Part shown: positions 24,931 to 37,722 of the stretch, piece by piece | Layout of the letters: each line of letters begins with the position of its first letter | Numbering within the stretch: the first letter of the stretch is position 1 | NCBI GenBank assembly: GCA_021234155.1 | Contig: JAJEKV010000036.1 | Location: 5,090,209 to 5,154,208, forward strand | Direction: 5' to 3' | DNA length: 64,000 nucleotides | Origin: Isoetes taiwanensis | Taxonomy: Eukaryota; Streptophyta; Lycopodiopsida; Isoetales; Isoetaceae | The notes under the pieces: generated by a model | Told to the model about the DNA's origin: nothing | The model's input: only the letters and a program-made list of their open reading frames with translations | Databases searched by the model: none | Position numbers and translations under genes: made by a program

Positions 24931-27315
24931 GTACACAGACAATCGAATAAAATACATATGCAATAATACCAGCTGGCATGAAAGTGATGATCTTTGAATC
25001 AACGGATGAAAATGAATCAAAGGCCTTTCGAGTGCTTCTCTCGTTGTCTTGTCGTATCTTGCTTTTAACAGAAATGTTCATAACTTCGGCTCCACACTCC
25101 CTTTGTTGGAACTTCTTGAGATCTTCCAGTATTATATATCGAAGTCGACATTAAAGGGTGCGAATGAAGAAGCGAAGTTGTGGCATTCAAAACATATGAA
25201 TTACCTCTATCCTTTGATTGGCCCATAAGATATGGATGTGATTTCTAAATACTGTACTGAAAAATGCTTGAATTTGTTTGTTGTGATATTTACTTGTATG
25301 CAGCCTAATAAGTCTTAAGTATCTGCTTCCACTTTCTACAACAAAAGCTTAAATCCATCTGCTCTTCTGCCTTGGTTCTATGCCCAAAGATCACACTTAT
25401 CATCTCCTATTCTGTAATAGATGTAGCAAAAGAACGTAATATAATCACTTTATGTGTTTCTACATATTCACCATGCAACACGTATCATCATCGCATCTTT
25501 CTTGGTATTGTACAAAGCGATTACGAGGTCCCAAAGAACAACAATATTGAATAATCGAGGTTAGTTTGAAGCCGCGCGATGGAAGGGCCTACATTTGTTC
25601 AGAAAGTCGTGTGATTGCTTATGGCCCTGACCTTATAGTTGCATGGCTTATGGAACTAGATAAAAATATTACTTCCCAGCAATACAGAGCCCTAACGGTT
25701 CCAGAGTTAACGTAACAATTGTGGGATGCTAAAAAAATGATGTGTGCAACAGATCCCCGCCATGGCCGATACCTAACATGCTCTGATCGGCCATATCCAA
25801 CGGCCATCATCGTTTATCTTTCTTACGGGCTTTTGTGGGTTTGGATAGCATGAAGCATAGGCGATTTTGCTGAAGCAAAGGCGGAAACGAGATGCACATG
25901 GTAGGAGCGAGCCCGAGGCAAAAGCAACGGAAGTGTTTTTTTTCCTTAGGGTTCACTGGGTTCAAATCGGAAGCATGGCGAAGTAGAGATAGTGGGGTGA
26001 AGCATCGCCAAAAAGTCGGTCGAGAGCTGGTCGTTTCGATGTGAAGACAAAAGCAATAAGAAGCAAGCAACATGAATAGGAAACGAAAAACAAAAAGCAG
26101 AGTAAAGAAGAAAAAAGCAAGTTAGGTATCCCAGCATTTTGATGTGCACAATTTTTCCTTCCCCTCCAAAAAGAAATCATTGTGCTAAACGAAACCAAAA
26201 GATAAAGAATGAAGAGCATAACAAAAGCTATGATCTCATACCGATATGTAGCAACAATGACTTCGCCAGCAAGAGAAATCGAGAAGACAAGAATCCAGAG
26301 GACAAAAGTTTTGGAGTTTAATGCATATGAATGCAACATTGATAACAACAGCCGTTAGATTGTTTAAGCTAGTCAAAATCAACGGTCCAAAAATGACGCA
26401 CTCTAGAAATACTATTTAGTACGTCCCAACGAATACAACACCAAAATCATAGAAAAACCATGCCAAAAAGCGTATAAAACTACAAAAAAACCCCCCTGTT
26501 ATTATGCTACATATTCCATCTGTGAGATATCGTTTCTGTTAGACTATGTAATGCACAATTTAACCATACACAAATACATATAAAATTTTAACCTCGATTC
26601 ACTTCTTGATGTTTTTCGTTTATTTCATAATGGGCCTCAAATTAGTCTCGTAATTTATCCAGGGACTTTATCCTGCATTGGCTATGGCCTTCTGATGCTA
26701 AAAAAATAAGGTAAATCTTATAGGTTATTCAATGCCCAACCTCTTGCCATTCCGTATAGCTTCATTTTGTAGAGGTCTCCAGACCTATTATGCATATGTC
26801 TAAGAAAAGTGGGCACTAAATTAAATAAATTGATTTCGAGCTGGGACTTTGAAGACAAAGACACCTAAGGTTTGAAATATGCCGACCTTGGGCAGAGCGT
26901 TCGATATCTAGGTTCTATTGGGCATTGATATTCTATTATCTAGTATTAATTATGGATAGGATTTTATAGATTCCTGGATGGATAGATTTGCATAATAGTG
27001 TAGTGTGGTTGCCTTATCTAACTAGAAGGCCAAATCACGAGAATATCCAAGAAAAACTCTAAATCCATGGGTTCCCTGATCTGGGTTAATTGGGACGTGG
27101 GTAGTGCTAAGAATAAGTTCTGCACCCAGATTTGTGGCTGGTGCAATTTAAACATGCCTCGGATTTCAACTTAGTCCGAGTGGGTTTCAGCCACAATATG
27201 AACTGCATCCTCTGCTCCTGTTCTCTACCAATCTGCTAGAGAGCTCCACTAATCAGAAAGCTTCGCATGAAATTTTTTTGCAAGTTCTGGGTATTGAAGG
27301 GAGGGCTGCAAAAAA
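24931..27315. other. No supported gene; weak membrane-like ORF
   Basis: A minus-strand frame (ATG at 26339 to 25962, about 125 codons) has hydrophobic stretches such as TFVLWILVFSISLAGEVIV and FVMLFILYLLVSF, but AT-rich DNA produces such frames readily and I do not support it as a gene. TCCAACGGCC at about 25798 and TCAACGGTCC at 26379 are the kind of phrase common in plant MITEs and Helitrons. Confidence 0.3.
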
Positions 27316-28691
27316 CACAAGGCACCCAAAAGTTTAACCACTACAATAAACCACCGAAGAACCACTATAGATGTGCTTTTTTTATGCTAAAAAATTTATT
27401 CTTAATAAAAAACACATAACATAGTGGTTTTCATAGCTAGTACATGGTTATTCATATTGGTTTTTTGTTACAGCATGGTGTATTAAAACTGATATTAGTT
27501 TATTACATGTTTTCTAGCATCAACAATGGTCATTCATGTTGGTTTCTTTGTAGCATGGTTTTTTAACACCACTTTAAGTATGTCAAGGGCTATTTATGTT
27601 GGTTTTTTATTGTCATAGTGCTTAAAGAGGTTGAAGTAGTTTATATCATGGTTTCTTATACCAATATAAATGCTATCGTGGTTATTCATGCTAGTTTCCT
27701 ATCATTACAATGTATGTTATAAAATGATTGTGGTTTGTAACTTGTTTTTCAATATCGAGCTAATTGTCATGGTAATTATTGGTAGGTATCACCTAAAAAG
27801 ATGTGGCGATCCTTACTGGTTACTCATAAGGAACATATAAAACAATTGTCATAATTAACCGCACCAAACCACTATAGATATGGTTTTTGTAATTTTTTTG
27901 TTTTTCGAAAGATGTCAAACGTTATTCAAATATCAAGCAAATGAGTACATGTGGAAATACAAAGGCATCTTTTGTAATTTCTAATTTGTCATTGTTTAGT
28001 CTTTTGTAATTTTTTTTTTTCCGTCTTTGCAAGACCAACATACAACAATGGTTTTCTAGAACTATATGGCGGTTTTGCATACACACTTCTTACATTAACA
28101 AGTAGAGGTTTATAACATGGTTTGCAATTTTTCAATATCAATTTAATATCCCTTGTCTAAGTATATATTGAGAAGTAAAATGTCATATTATAATGGTCTT
28201 GAAAATGATCTTTATAAATCCACAATATCCATGATTTGTCTAATGGGACTCAATAACATTTATGCTACTTAATAAAAATGTAAAATGTTGTTTTTTCATA
28301 TCTAGGTCTTCCTCCCACCCCCTTTTTGGGTCAATTGTTTATTATTGTATATGTTGAAAATTTAGCATGTCATTTCTTAGAGGTTTTGTAGATGGTTCAT
28401 TATATTATTTTAGATTGAATACTCATTTAAATTAAATTGACGAAAGTAAAAACCTTTATCATAGCAAAAATAGTACATACTTGGCCATACCAGGTAAATC
28501 CAAGTCCATAATGAGTCTAGGAAGATGTTGTGACCAAAAGCCCATAACTTCTAAGACATAAAAACTTCTCAATATAAATGTGCCATTCCTGCTACTAAGC
28601 CCTCGTTGAATTGTGAGAGAAATATTTAGCTACATCTTTTATTCAATGCTCATCTTCTACACGAGGAACAATCTAACCATTTAAAATGCTT

Positions 28692-28835
28692 TAGGGGGTG
28701 TTTGCACAGAAGGACCATAAGGAGGAGCTCTGCAAGGTGAGGGCAGCCCGCCTGCGAAAGAAATGGGCAGTGTACAAGGGAGGTGCAGCAATTATTCTAG
28801 ACCAATGGCCTTCCAATCCTTGGATTGGCTATGTC
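28692..28835 (+). other. Exon-like fragment inside the CACTA-like element
   Basis: An open stretch with strongly protein-like composition: HKEELCKVRAARLRKKWAVY followed by GGAAIILDQWPSNPWIGYV, then TAG. It is GC-richer than the surrounding AT-rich spacer. I do not recognise the protein; it looks like captured host coding sequence. Confidence 0.35.
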
Positions 28836-30403
28836 TAGACAATTTTAGAAGCACAGAATTACTACTAGCATTAGCATTATCTTTGATAAAGACATGGTTC
28901 CATGGACTGCAAGATGGATGCACAACTTTTACGAATTCACCTCAATATCATCTTTATATAGAGAGTGCTCAATTCCATTGAATTATTTTGTGATCTTTAA
29001 ATATAGAATACAATTCCATTAAAAACTTCTACTTGTGGCATATGGCAAGCCGCATGGCATGATATTAATACCCTTTTGCTTAAAACTGTTAATTGGAGTT
29101 ACGGCAAATGCAGTTGTTGATATAGCCTTCCATGTTGAAGTACATCAACGTGCTCCCACTATCAAGATCTAGAATAACATAGATCAAAATCAACATGCTC
29201 CATCAATCACATTTTGAAGGTAAACTCAAGGGTTGATTAATCATTGGTAAATCTAGAAACAACAAACCAATATATCACCATGCATTATACATGGAGTTCA
29301 CCAAAGTCAGTGCATCAAAATTGCAACTGGAGACTTAAACATGGAGGCATGTGCACTATATGGTTAAAACATCGAGATACAAAATTTTGTTATACGTAAC
29401 AATGAAGAGGTGCAAATAACCAACCTTCTTTCAGAATCTCAACTGCTACATTTAGAGATGGATGGTGCGCTGCATAGACAAAAGATACGTCATTAATTAT
29501 TCATACTTCTAAAGCATCCCATGAAGTTTCAAGAACATATTCCATTAGCTAATTCATTACTTATAAAGTATCCCATAATGATTTAAATTTATCAACCAAG
29601 TTGATGATGGAGTGTCCATGTGTTTGCTATTAGAAGGATAAAGAAATTGCATAGCACAGAAGAAACTAATAGTTTGGAAACATCTCAGCCAGATCAGTTA
29701 AGTGCATTTTTCGATACCTCGACATACATGAACATTTGTTATCCCACGACTATTATCCTCAAAAAGCCCAAAAAGATGTTCTTCCAGTATCCCTCGTACT
29801 GCCAGCTTTGCTCTGCATCTCCATCACCGATGTCCCATAAAGAACATTTCTATAAAAAAAATACGAGGCCTTACAATCCTGCAGGTGAATGAATTGTGTG
29901 AGATTTAAAGAAACAAAACATGCTATTAACATCCCGCAAGTATCCTCAATATCATGAATGTTTGAAACAACATACACAGGTTTTAAGAAAAGGATACAAA
30001 AATTGAAATCTACAAGTTATTAAGCAATATCCTCAATATGAGAAGAATGGAAGCTGGTTTCCAACATCATTAGCATCTTAGAATGATGCAGCGACATGGA
30101 AATATTATTATGCAGACTATCCATAATGCTTATTAACGAGAGGATGGAATGACACTTAATAAGAGACTATGAAGGTTAAATTTCACAGCATGTCATGGTT
30201 GTTCGCAATTTGCTGTGTGTGAAATTTGAAAAGGGATAAGCAGCTTTGAATAAGAAGATGAGAACTAACAATCTACATTGTAGTGTGACATAGAATAGTC
30301 TGCTTTGGCGAAAGGAATAGGTATCCTGAACTGAATATACAACAAAACCATAGGCAGGAAGTTCAAAAAAGCATGGAGATCAAGCAAAATGAGACAAACC
30401 CAC

Positions 30404-30742
30404 CTCTTTTTTGGGATTATAATTAGTCATCTTTTCGACCTCCTCCTTGGACAATGGCTTCGAATCTGTATAGGTCATGGGAAGAGGCAAAGCCTGGTCT
30501 GAATTCAAGCCGGAGCCTTTTTTCCATGGCCACCATTTCCATTTTGCACAAACTTTAGAATCCCTAATAGGGCGACTTCTCAATCCTTCACCTACACCCA
30601 AGTCACTGGGACCAAGAATCTGCGGCCACCTAGTATTATCTACACTCGCAGTGCAGAACAGACTAGATGGGTTCTTGTATGAATAATAGAAGGTTGAGAA
30701 GAATGCAAGTGCGGCACAATAGAGGAGCTCAACATTGAGCAT
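30404..30742 (-). CDS. First exon of an unidentified membrane-anchored plant protein
   Basis: Starts at an ATG (30742) and stays open for 113 codons to 30404, where AAAAAAGAG meets a GTGGGT donor. The N-terminus MLNVELLYCAALAFFSTFYY is a good signal anchor or signal peptide. The rest is soluble, with TRWPQILGPSDLGVGEGL, then KWKWWPWKKGSG and ALPLPMTYTDSKPLSKEEVE. The MTYxDSKPxSKEEhxK phrase reminds me of a plant family with a DnaJ-type Cys-rich zinc centre further on, but that region is not found downstream and the memory is weak. No stop or frameshift. It lies inside the CACTA-like element, so it is either a captured exon or a gene into which the element has been mis-delimited. Confidence 0.5.
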
Positions 30743-31454
30743 CCTTGTCCGCTATACTGAATTCTGATTCAATCTCTTTGCCACTTCTGCTGAATCAGTT
30801 CTCCATAAACTGCCAACAAAATAAGCATGCAAGGCATGCGACATGGAAAGGCTGATGTATAGTCGCCATAGGAACGTCTCCAGCAACGTAGAGAAATCTA
30901 GTAACAGAAGCTATGGCGAAACACGCGGAATCAGAAGGGGCGTCTATGGCGCAAAAGGTCTTCCCTTATTGCTTTGCTGGCACCCGTGCAATTTATATTG
31001 CTTTTTTCTTTTCTCTATTTTTTGCCTGATGACGCAGAATCTTTTAGAATATTTAAGCGAATTTTTGCCTATAGCAATTATCTTACCTACATATATGATT
31101 AGTAGAAAACAAAAAGTGATTTTCAGGCCAAAAAAAATCCAAAAATAAATATTTCAGGGAGAAAAAACCTAAAAAAAAATTACATTTGGCGTCGGAAAGG
31201 GATTCCGGTGAGGACGGCTAGGGATTATGTCGTGTGCTTATTGGGTCGAGCGCCAAAGTCATGGATGTGGATGTACTGAAATTGGGCGCTAGGGTTTTAT
31301 GGCGGATAATCGCCTGGGGTTTAGATTCGCGTGGCTTTAGGAGGGCGATCTCGTTTGATCTATGGTGAGGTATGATTCAAAATTTAGATGGGTGCATCTG
31401 GTTTTTTGGAGTACGGCTTGATTCGGTTAGTTTTTTTTTTTTTTTTTTTTTTTT

Positions 31455-32205
31455 ATGTGATGGAAAACGAGGTAGGGTTGGTTGCACGGGAAATAGCAAA
31501 ATTTCCAGATCACGCATCATATTTAGAGGAAGCTAATGAGATGCGGAGTATGATGAACGTTGCACAGGCCAAGTTATATGATTATGTTGGTGTAACCATA
31601 GAATAGGCAAGAGCTAAGGCTCCGATTTTCATCCATGGGGCAGGTGGAACAGGCAAGAGATTTTTGTTGAGTGCCATATGTCTTTTTATCAGGGGGCGAG
31701 GGCAGATTGTATTGCCTTGTACGGTCACACCTTCGGTAGTGGCATCATACCCAGGTGGAAGATTTGTGGAGTTATTGTTTCAAATCCCTGGAATTGGCTA
31801 TGGTGTTGCTGTAGATTCAGCAATGGACATAAGTTCAGAGGAAGCTGTGCTGCTTAAAAAATCAAGTGCTATTATTTGGGACGAATATCCCAGAATGAAC
31901 AAGGCAATTATCAAGTCTGTGGATGCCCTTCTGCGACAAATTTGCAACAATAGCTATCCTTTTGGTGGGAAATGTGTTATAGCGTGTGGGGATTTTAGGC
32001 AGATCCCAGCGTTGATGGAAGAGAACTGCTCATTTCTATTTGCATGTAATGTGTGTGTTAGTGACTTCAATATGCGCCTTCTTACGGAGGTATAAATTGT
32101 TTGTGTGATTGTGACTTGGTTGTATATTTACAGGATAAAAATGGACGTTGACTGATATTTTGATTGCAGGCTATAACAGAGGAGGATGGAATGATGATTA
32201 GTGAC
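31455..32205 (+). pseudogene. Helitron/PIF1-like helicase fragment
   Basis: Encodes the N-terminal part of a superfamily 1 PIF1/Helitron helicase: IFIHGAGGTGKRFLLSA (Walker A; the usual GKT/S is GKR), SSAIIWDEYPRMNKAII (Walker B, normally IIWDEAPM) and FGGKCVIACGDFRQIPAL (motif III, GDFRQxLP). A TAG at 31604-31606 interrupts the frame just before Walker A, and the frame then stays open to 32095. GAG at 32088-32090 precedes GTATAA, and TTGATTGCAG at about 32168 could be the acceptor, after which the frame soon ends. Motifs IV-VI are absent. Lost Walker Thr and truncation mean no helicase activity is expected. A T24 tract (31431-31454) lies just upstream. Confidence 0.75.
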
Positions 32206-33983
32206 GTGTGATAATTGTTTGACAACAAGGGGTAGCTAGTGCTGTTCAGCTAGTGATCTTTAGTGAGAATTTGATAATATTTAGGTAATATTGGTTGCAG
32301 AGTTTGAACAAGAAGCTTTGTGAGACATATATGTATATTTTGTTCTCGTTTATAAGATGAATAATGTACATTATGCAAATTGTACTGATTTTAAAGCGTA
32401 TGCATATAGGATAGCTATGTATAGGATAAGAATGTTTTTAATACTATTGCAAAAATGTATTTAATTCAATGGTGCAGATGAACGGCCTGGATTTCAATCC
32501 AGGCCCTATCATTCTATTGGCCTGCCGTTTGTGTTTGTACGTTCCCGCCTTTGGACCTCATTTTTCGTATGGGGCTCATTTTGGTGTGTGGGTATGTTGA
32601 TTCTTGCTGCCGACTATGGCGATGGGCTGCCGGATTTGCCTTCTTACTGTCGGATTTGCTAAGCCACAGCCAGATTAGCTCCAGATTTGAAGCCGTAATT
32701 TTGCATGTTTCTAGAACTGGCTGGATCTAAAAGCTGCCATAGCCACAAGAATCTTTGTTCTCCATAACCGATGGATGCTCAAAGAAGTTGCATACTGGCT
32801 TGGCCGCTGCTTCTCTTTCGTCATAACTTCTGTACAAAATCCCAGCAATATTTACATGGCAGGGTTCAATGGCATTTCTGCTTGCAAAATGGCGATGGCC
32901 TAACAGCCCATTACTGAAAATCACAAGCTCGAGAAGGCTTTGGTACTGTATTTCTACTCTTGTATTTGTAGTTTTTAGTATTTTAGTTAGGTTTCAAAGT
33001 TAGGGTTCCTTCCTTTCTTCATCCAAAACGGCAGGGAATTGGCGCCGCCATGCAAGCCAGCAAATCGATTTTTATTTTAGGGTAGCCGATCTGCGCCATC
33101 TACAGTTGGATTTTTGTGCAAGGTAATCGCTGGAGCAGGATATATGGCAGGCTTCTGGGATTTTCGGATATTGCATCAACAATATCAGAGCCAGAGCTTT
33201 GGTGCACGTGGCTGGGCAACAAACTGGATCTGGATTGTGGGGTATTGCAACATGCCAGATTTGCTGTTCTAGCTTCTAGATTTTCTTCCTTTAACGTTTC
33301 ATCCTCAGTCTTCTCCAGATAACAGATTTTTCTCGTCTCGTTAGGATATGATGTTTGATCTTGCCTAGTTCACTTGAAGTATCTTGTGAATCAGTTATGC
33401 ACGCTTGAACTGTACTGGTGCTGAGCAAATAGATGACAACCAAAGCAGACGAAAGTTGAATCGGAGATCCTTGCCTACATCTCTTTCAATATTCAACATC
33501 GCATGTATGTAATCCTCCATGCTCATTATTTTTATTTGGGATCTCATCTTATCTATTAACTATTCTTTAACTAGACTGTGGCATTTTTCCCATGGGGATC
33601 TCTCACATATGATGTCTTGCCACAACAGAAACATATGGGTTTTTTAATCCAGCCAAATTCTTCTTGTGGGTGTTCTTCACAATCCTGGTAAGCCATAGAA
33701 AAAAACAAAGCCTTCTAAAGTTTGTTCTGATTTTCATTTTCTGATCAAACTCACATTTTTGTATATGATTCTCGTTCATTTGGCCAGATTTTTTTGGTAA
33801 AAATTTGCAAAATGGTGGTCCCTTTTGATGAGAAACTGGGCCTGTCAGAATAATAAGAACCAGATATATTTAACATCCTTGAGGTTGCCCCTGTTTATTA
33901 AAGGCCTTGTGTTATTGTCAATGTCATGCTAAGCTTTAGAGAAACTTTTTTGGTTTGATAATAATTGTTGTTTGCTTGTTTAG

Positions 33984-34168
33984 GCTCTGAAGGAAGCTGT
34001 CACAAAATGCCAGGATAAGATCTTGAAGCCAAATGATATTAAGGCTATTTAAAGTGCAGAAGCCCTAACTACTGGTATATCAGGTGGCCCTGCTATTTAT
34101 GCTTCTGGCGTTTTGGGGATTCTAAGAACACAATTCTTGGAGATGCAATTAATTCCTGGTCTTTTGAG
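33984..34168 (+). other. Exon-like fragment with one stop, unidentified
   Basis: After a pyrimidine-rich TTGCTTGTTTAG acceptor, one frame reads ALKEAVTKCQDKILKPNDIK, a TAA, then SAEALTTGISGGPAIYASGV and more, ending before GTGCCTG. Apart from the stop the composition is protein-like on both sides, indicating a decayed exon. I do not recognise it. It lies in the right half of the CACTA-like element. Confidence 0.35.
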
Positions 34169-34754
34169 GTGCCTGAAATTTGTAGTTCCTTCTTTTTTAA
34201 AACGCATTTTGTTGGTTTATGAATACTTGCATTGTACAACCGGATTTAGCATTGTACATTGCTATACATTTTTTAGGTCTTCAATAAATGTATATCTGAG
34301 TTTAACAGCATGTTGTGAAGCTTCACTGACGTACCAACCGTTTCTTTTGAGTAAAATGTTTATAGGATAGGATATCACAGATAAGAAGAATGTGATTTAA
34401 GGCATTTTTGAAGTATTTACTTTGGAGATAATGGTAACTGAGGTTCGAATCCTCAGAGCTCCTTTCTATTTGTTTTTATTATTTGGTTTTGCAAGCTCAT
34501 GGGATACTCCTTTTGATGATGTTTTTTAACCACTCGGGGTATATGAATATGCTTTAAAAAACAAGACATTAGTGATATTTGGCATTGACCGCTTGAAAGA
34601 ACGCACCAACTAGGAAGGGTTTCGACAAAGAAACCACTACAGTCAAGCGAATAAAATAATATGGTGTTACAAATTAACTTACAATGTTTTGGACGATTAA
34701 ACACTAATGATTTATATAGATTAACTTAAAATGTTTTGGAAGACAAAACACTAG

Positions 34755-34890
34755 TGATTTATACTAAAACCACTACGGTTTTGATCTACTAAACATGCAA
34801 GGCTTGAGCTATTAAACAATCATGATTTATACTAAAACCATTATGGTTTCGATCTACTAAACATGCAAGGCTTCAAGCTATCAAACAATC
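34755..34890 (+). repeat. Tandem duplication in the right subterminal region
   Basis: The phrases TTTATACTAAAACCA, GATCTACTAAACATGCAAGG and TAAACAATCATG occur twice in order at about 34758-34826 and 34828-34893. They contain the ACCACTA / ACCATTA subterminal motif of the CACTA-like element, so this is how its subterminal repeats multiplied. Confidence 0.7.
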
Positions 34891-35227
34891 ATGCCTTATG
34901 ACATCTAAATCCATTGAGGACCATATAAAACTACCACATCACTTAACCATGCTAGTTTAGAACTCTAAGAACCACGCTAACATAACACTCTACTAAACCA
35001 CGTCTTTTTACCACTTTGCTATACCCCATTCACAAACCATATATATAAAACTCTATATTTAATTATTACTATTAACCATGTTAGGAAACCATCTTATTAA
35101 ATACTATATCAAAACCGCATAAGGTTTTAATGAAATCAACCCACAAAGACGCATTGCTTTTATTAAATAGTTTTTCATATAAACTAGGGTAAAAACCCAT
35201 ATAGGTTTTCTTTTTGGGTGCCTTGTG

Positions 35228-37050
35228 AAATCTCCAGAGAAAAGGATTTCAATCAGCCTATAATACAATGATGGCAGTTTGCATTGACAAATTGATAATA
35301 TTTGGGAGCAGCTCTGATTTCTATAATACTTCTCAAGATTTAGCATTTGAGATCTTTGTGTCGCCCGCATGGTTCGTTTATTGCAATATCTATGCACTTT
35401 GCAAACAATATGTTACAACTTCATGTTTGCAAATGTATAACATGGCTAATCTGGTGAGACAATTTTGGTTAGATCGCACTGGCATGAACTAACTTGGTTG
35501 CATGCTCTACCGCATTGATGTAGGTTTATCTACCTTCAGCACCTTTTGCAGTAGCTTGTGTGGTAGAAACTATTGGCACTTGAAATTGCTTACTCATTAT
35601 GCAGTGCCATAAAAAGGTTTGATATGCTTTATACTTAAGGACTGTGACAGGCAGGTCATGTTCTTTCTATAGATTCAAGGTTACACATGAAGTAGTTCTT
35701 AAATTTATGTTTGCAGAGTCCAATTGTTGTAGGTGCATTATGCAAGTTAGTTGATTGTGAGATACTGCTTCCATTAGATGAAAGGCATTGTAGTGGTTGC
35801 AATCACTTTGTTGTTGGATGCTTCCATTAGATTTGTTTCTTTATATTTAGCTATTTTGCAGCCACTAGCCTAATGAATGATAGGTATGGCTCTAGCTCAT
35901 CTAGTATAAAAATCATGCAATATTGGTGGTAGTGATTTTTTTTTTTTTTTTTTTTTTTTTTCCGGTGAAATACTTGACGCAATTATCTCGGGCAAATTTT
36001 TTGTTATATTGTCTAATGCTTAAATTAGTGCCAGTGAAACTAGGGGCGTGGTGGTGACTTAATGAATAGGCATTTGGGTTCAAGGAAAAAATTAAGGAAC
36101 TTTTATATTCAAAGTGGTGAAACCGACTTGGCTAAAGTATGCCAAAAGTTGAGGTGAAAGCTTCTAATGTTTAGCTAAACTTTCTAAATTTTGTCACCAG
36201 TGCTTTCTTACGTTTGGCTAAACTTTTTTATTAAAAAGAAAAATCTTCTATCTTTTGACTATTTTGCACTAATTCAAGACCTAAATATTAACTGACCATA
36301 ATAAATATAAAGGCTATAGCATAGTTTGGCTAAAGTAAACTAAACTTTGACATAAAAGCTTCTAAGTTTTGGCTAAACTTTCCAAATTTTGGCAGTTACA
36401 CTTTCTTGCGATTAGCTAAAGTCGGAGGAAATGGAGGTGGGGCGTGAAATAGACTTGGCTAAAATTTTATTTGTCTTAGCCCAAAAAGGGCTATAGTTTA
36501 GCTAATTTTTTTCCAACAAAGGCCAAAATTTCGCCATTTAGCTAAGTTTAGCCACTAATTTTTTCCATGTTTGGGTTGGGTTGTCCTTCACCTGAGTTGA
36601 CAACTTAATCACAATGCCGTGGGAGGTGAGCAAGTAAAGTCTCATCAATGTGTTATGTGTTTGTCTTCAATAGATGGAATTAGAAGAGGATCTAGAGAAC
36701 AAATAATCGTAATACATTTTACCAATCATAGTAATAATAATAATGGTGGATTTCAACTAAAACAAGATCTCTTGGCTTGTTTGTGTGTTAATTTATGGCA
36801 TGTAGACACAATTTGGCGTAATGAAACTAACCGAGCTGTAATACATTTCACCAACCACAAGAACTGGTGGATGCCATCTAAAACAAGATCCAATCTATGC
36901 TTGTTGGATATGTCAAAAATGACATGTAAATACTGGTTTAAAAATGGAAATTGATCTCTATTTTTTTCTCTAAGAGGTTTCTTTTTCAACTGTATTTTTG
37001 GCATAGTGGTAGAACAAAAAAATATCTCGAAGTTGCATTCAATGTAGGGT
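35228..37050. other. No supported gene; T26 tract and diverged duplications
   Basis: A 26-base T run lies at 35936-35961. Around 36120-36420 a segment with TTTGGCTAAACTTT and AAAGCTTCTAA phrases is present in two diverged copies. Around 36700-36900 the phrase GTAATACATTT(T/C)ACCAA followed by ACTAAAACAAGATC-like sequence also occurs twice. Short open frames here are unrecognised. Confidence 0.4.
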
Positions 37051-37054
37051 GGTT

Positions 37055-37145
37055 TGAAGTAGGTCCCAACAAAGCAATGTTGGTGTGATGTGTCGTCCAT
37101 ATATCTAAGTCGATGTTGTCAATGTGGCATGACGTAAAAATTGTT
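37055..37145 (+). repeat. Dispersed repeat, copy at 37.1 kb
   Basis: Contains ACAAAGCAATGT, then a variable spacer, then ATGTTGTCAATGTGGCATGA. The same blocks in the same order and strand occur at 47470-47530, showing a dispersed repeat family. About 37155-37255 and 37477-37553 also share TCCTTTGTCTTA and ACATTAAAAACACGTA-like blocks. No coding signal. Confidence 0.6.
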
Positions 37146-37722
37146 TTTTTTAAAAACTTTTTATTCCTTTGTCTTAAGCTTGCACTATTACTAATTATTC
37201 GTTTGACGTCCAAAAGAAGTGTACATTAAAAACACGTATTTTAAGAAACTTGAATGCACATTCCTTTCCATGATTCGAGAATAGAGGGTTCGGCCCTAAA
37301 AATCCAGCATTTTTTTGGAAATTTCCAACAAGTAAAAAATATTTTCAACAATTTTCCAAAATTATAAAAACAAAAAGTCCGCAAAATTCACCATAAAATG
37401 CCCCTCAACAAACTTTTTTTTTATCTTAAATGCCAAGTAGCAATTTTTTCTTGGTTACTTCAATTGCTATTTGGAACCATCCTTTGTCTTATAAGCCTTA
37501 ATTATTCTTTGACCATCAAAAGGAGTATATATTAAAACACGTAATATAAAGAACAAGCGGGGCAGAATAGTCCCCACCTATAATTTCCGAAGTATATGTG
37601 AAACATGTGTTGCCTAAACATGTGGAACTTTTGCGAGCCACAAATCTTTAAATGACAAGATTGGCAACGGATAGGATAGGATAAATAGGTGCAGAAACAA
37701 GGCACAAACGAACACATTTACA

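Larger units (their letters stand above)
27316..35227. mobile_element. CACTA-like DNA transposon, 7.9 kb, carrying gene fragments
   Basis: The left end CACAAGGCACCCAAAA (27316-27331) is repeated exactly inverted at the right end (35212-35227). Both ends are flanked by AAA, fitting a 3-bp target duplication, though the left flank is an A run. Just inside each end lie hundreds of bases with many short copies of a (C/G)(A/G)TGGTTT-like motif, all pointing the same way relative to their own terminus (27420-27770 on the left; inverted ACCACTA / AACCATG forms at 34630-35110 on the right). Terminal CAC...GTG, 3-bp duplication and subterminal repeats are the architecture of the CACTA/EnSpm superfamily, although the termini read CACAA rather than CACTA. 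No TNP2 transposase was seen inside. The interior instead holds exon-like host sequence and a helicase fragment, as in Pack-type elements. Confidence 0.6.

Noticed and set aside
25962-26339. Minus-strand ORF resembling a small multi-pass membrane protein
   Set aside because: Hydrophobicity follows from T-rich sequence on that strand; no motif or supporting context.
34434-34470. tRNA-like T-arm (TGAGGTTCGAATCCTCA followed by GAGCTCC)
   Set aside because: The T-stem is perfect, but no matching 5' acceptor strand (GGAGCTC), D-arm or anticodon arm lies 50-70 bases upstream.
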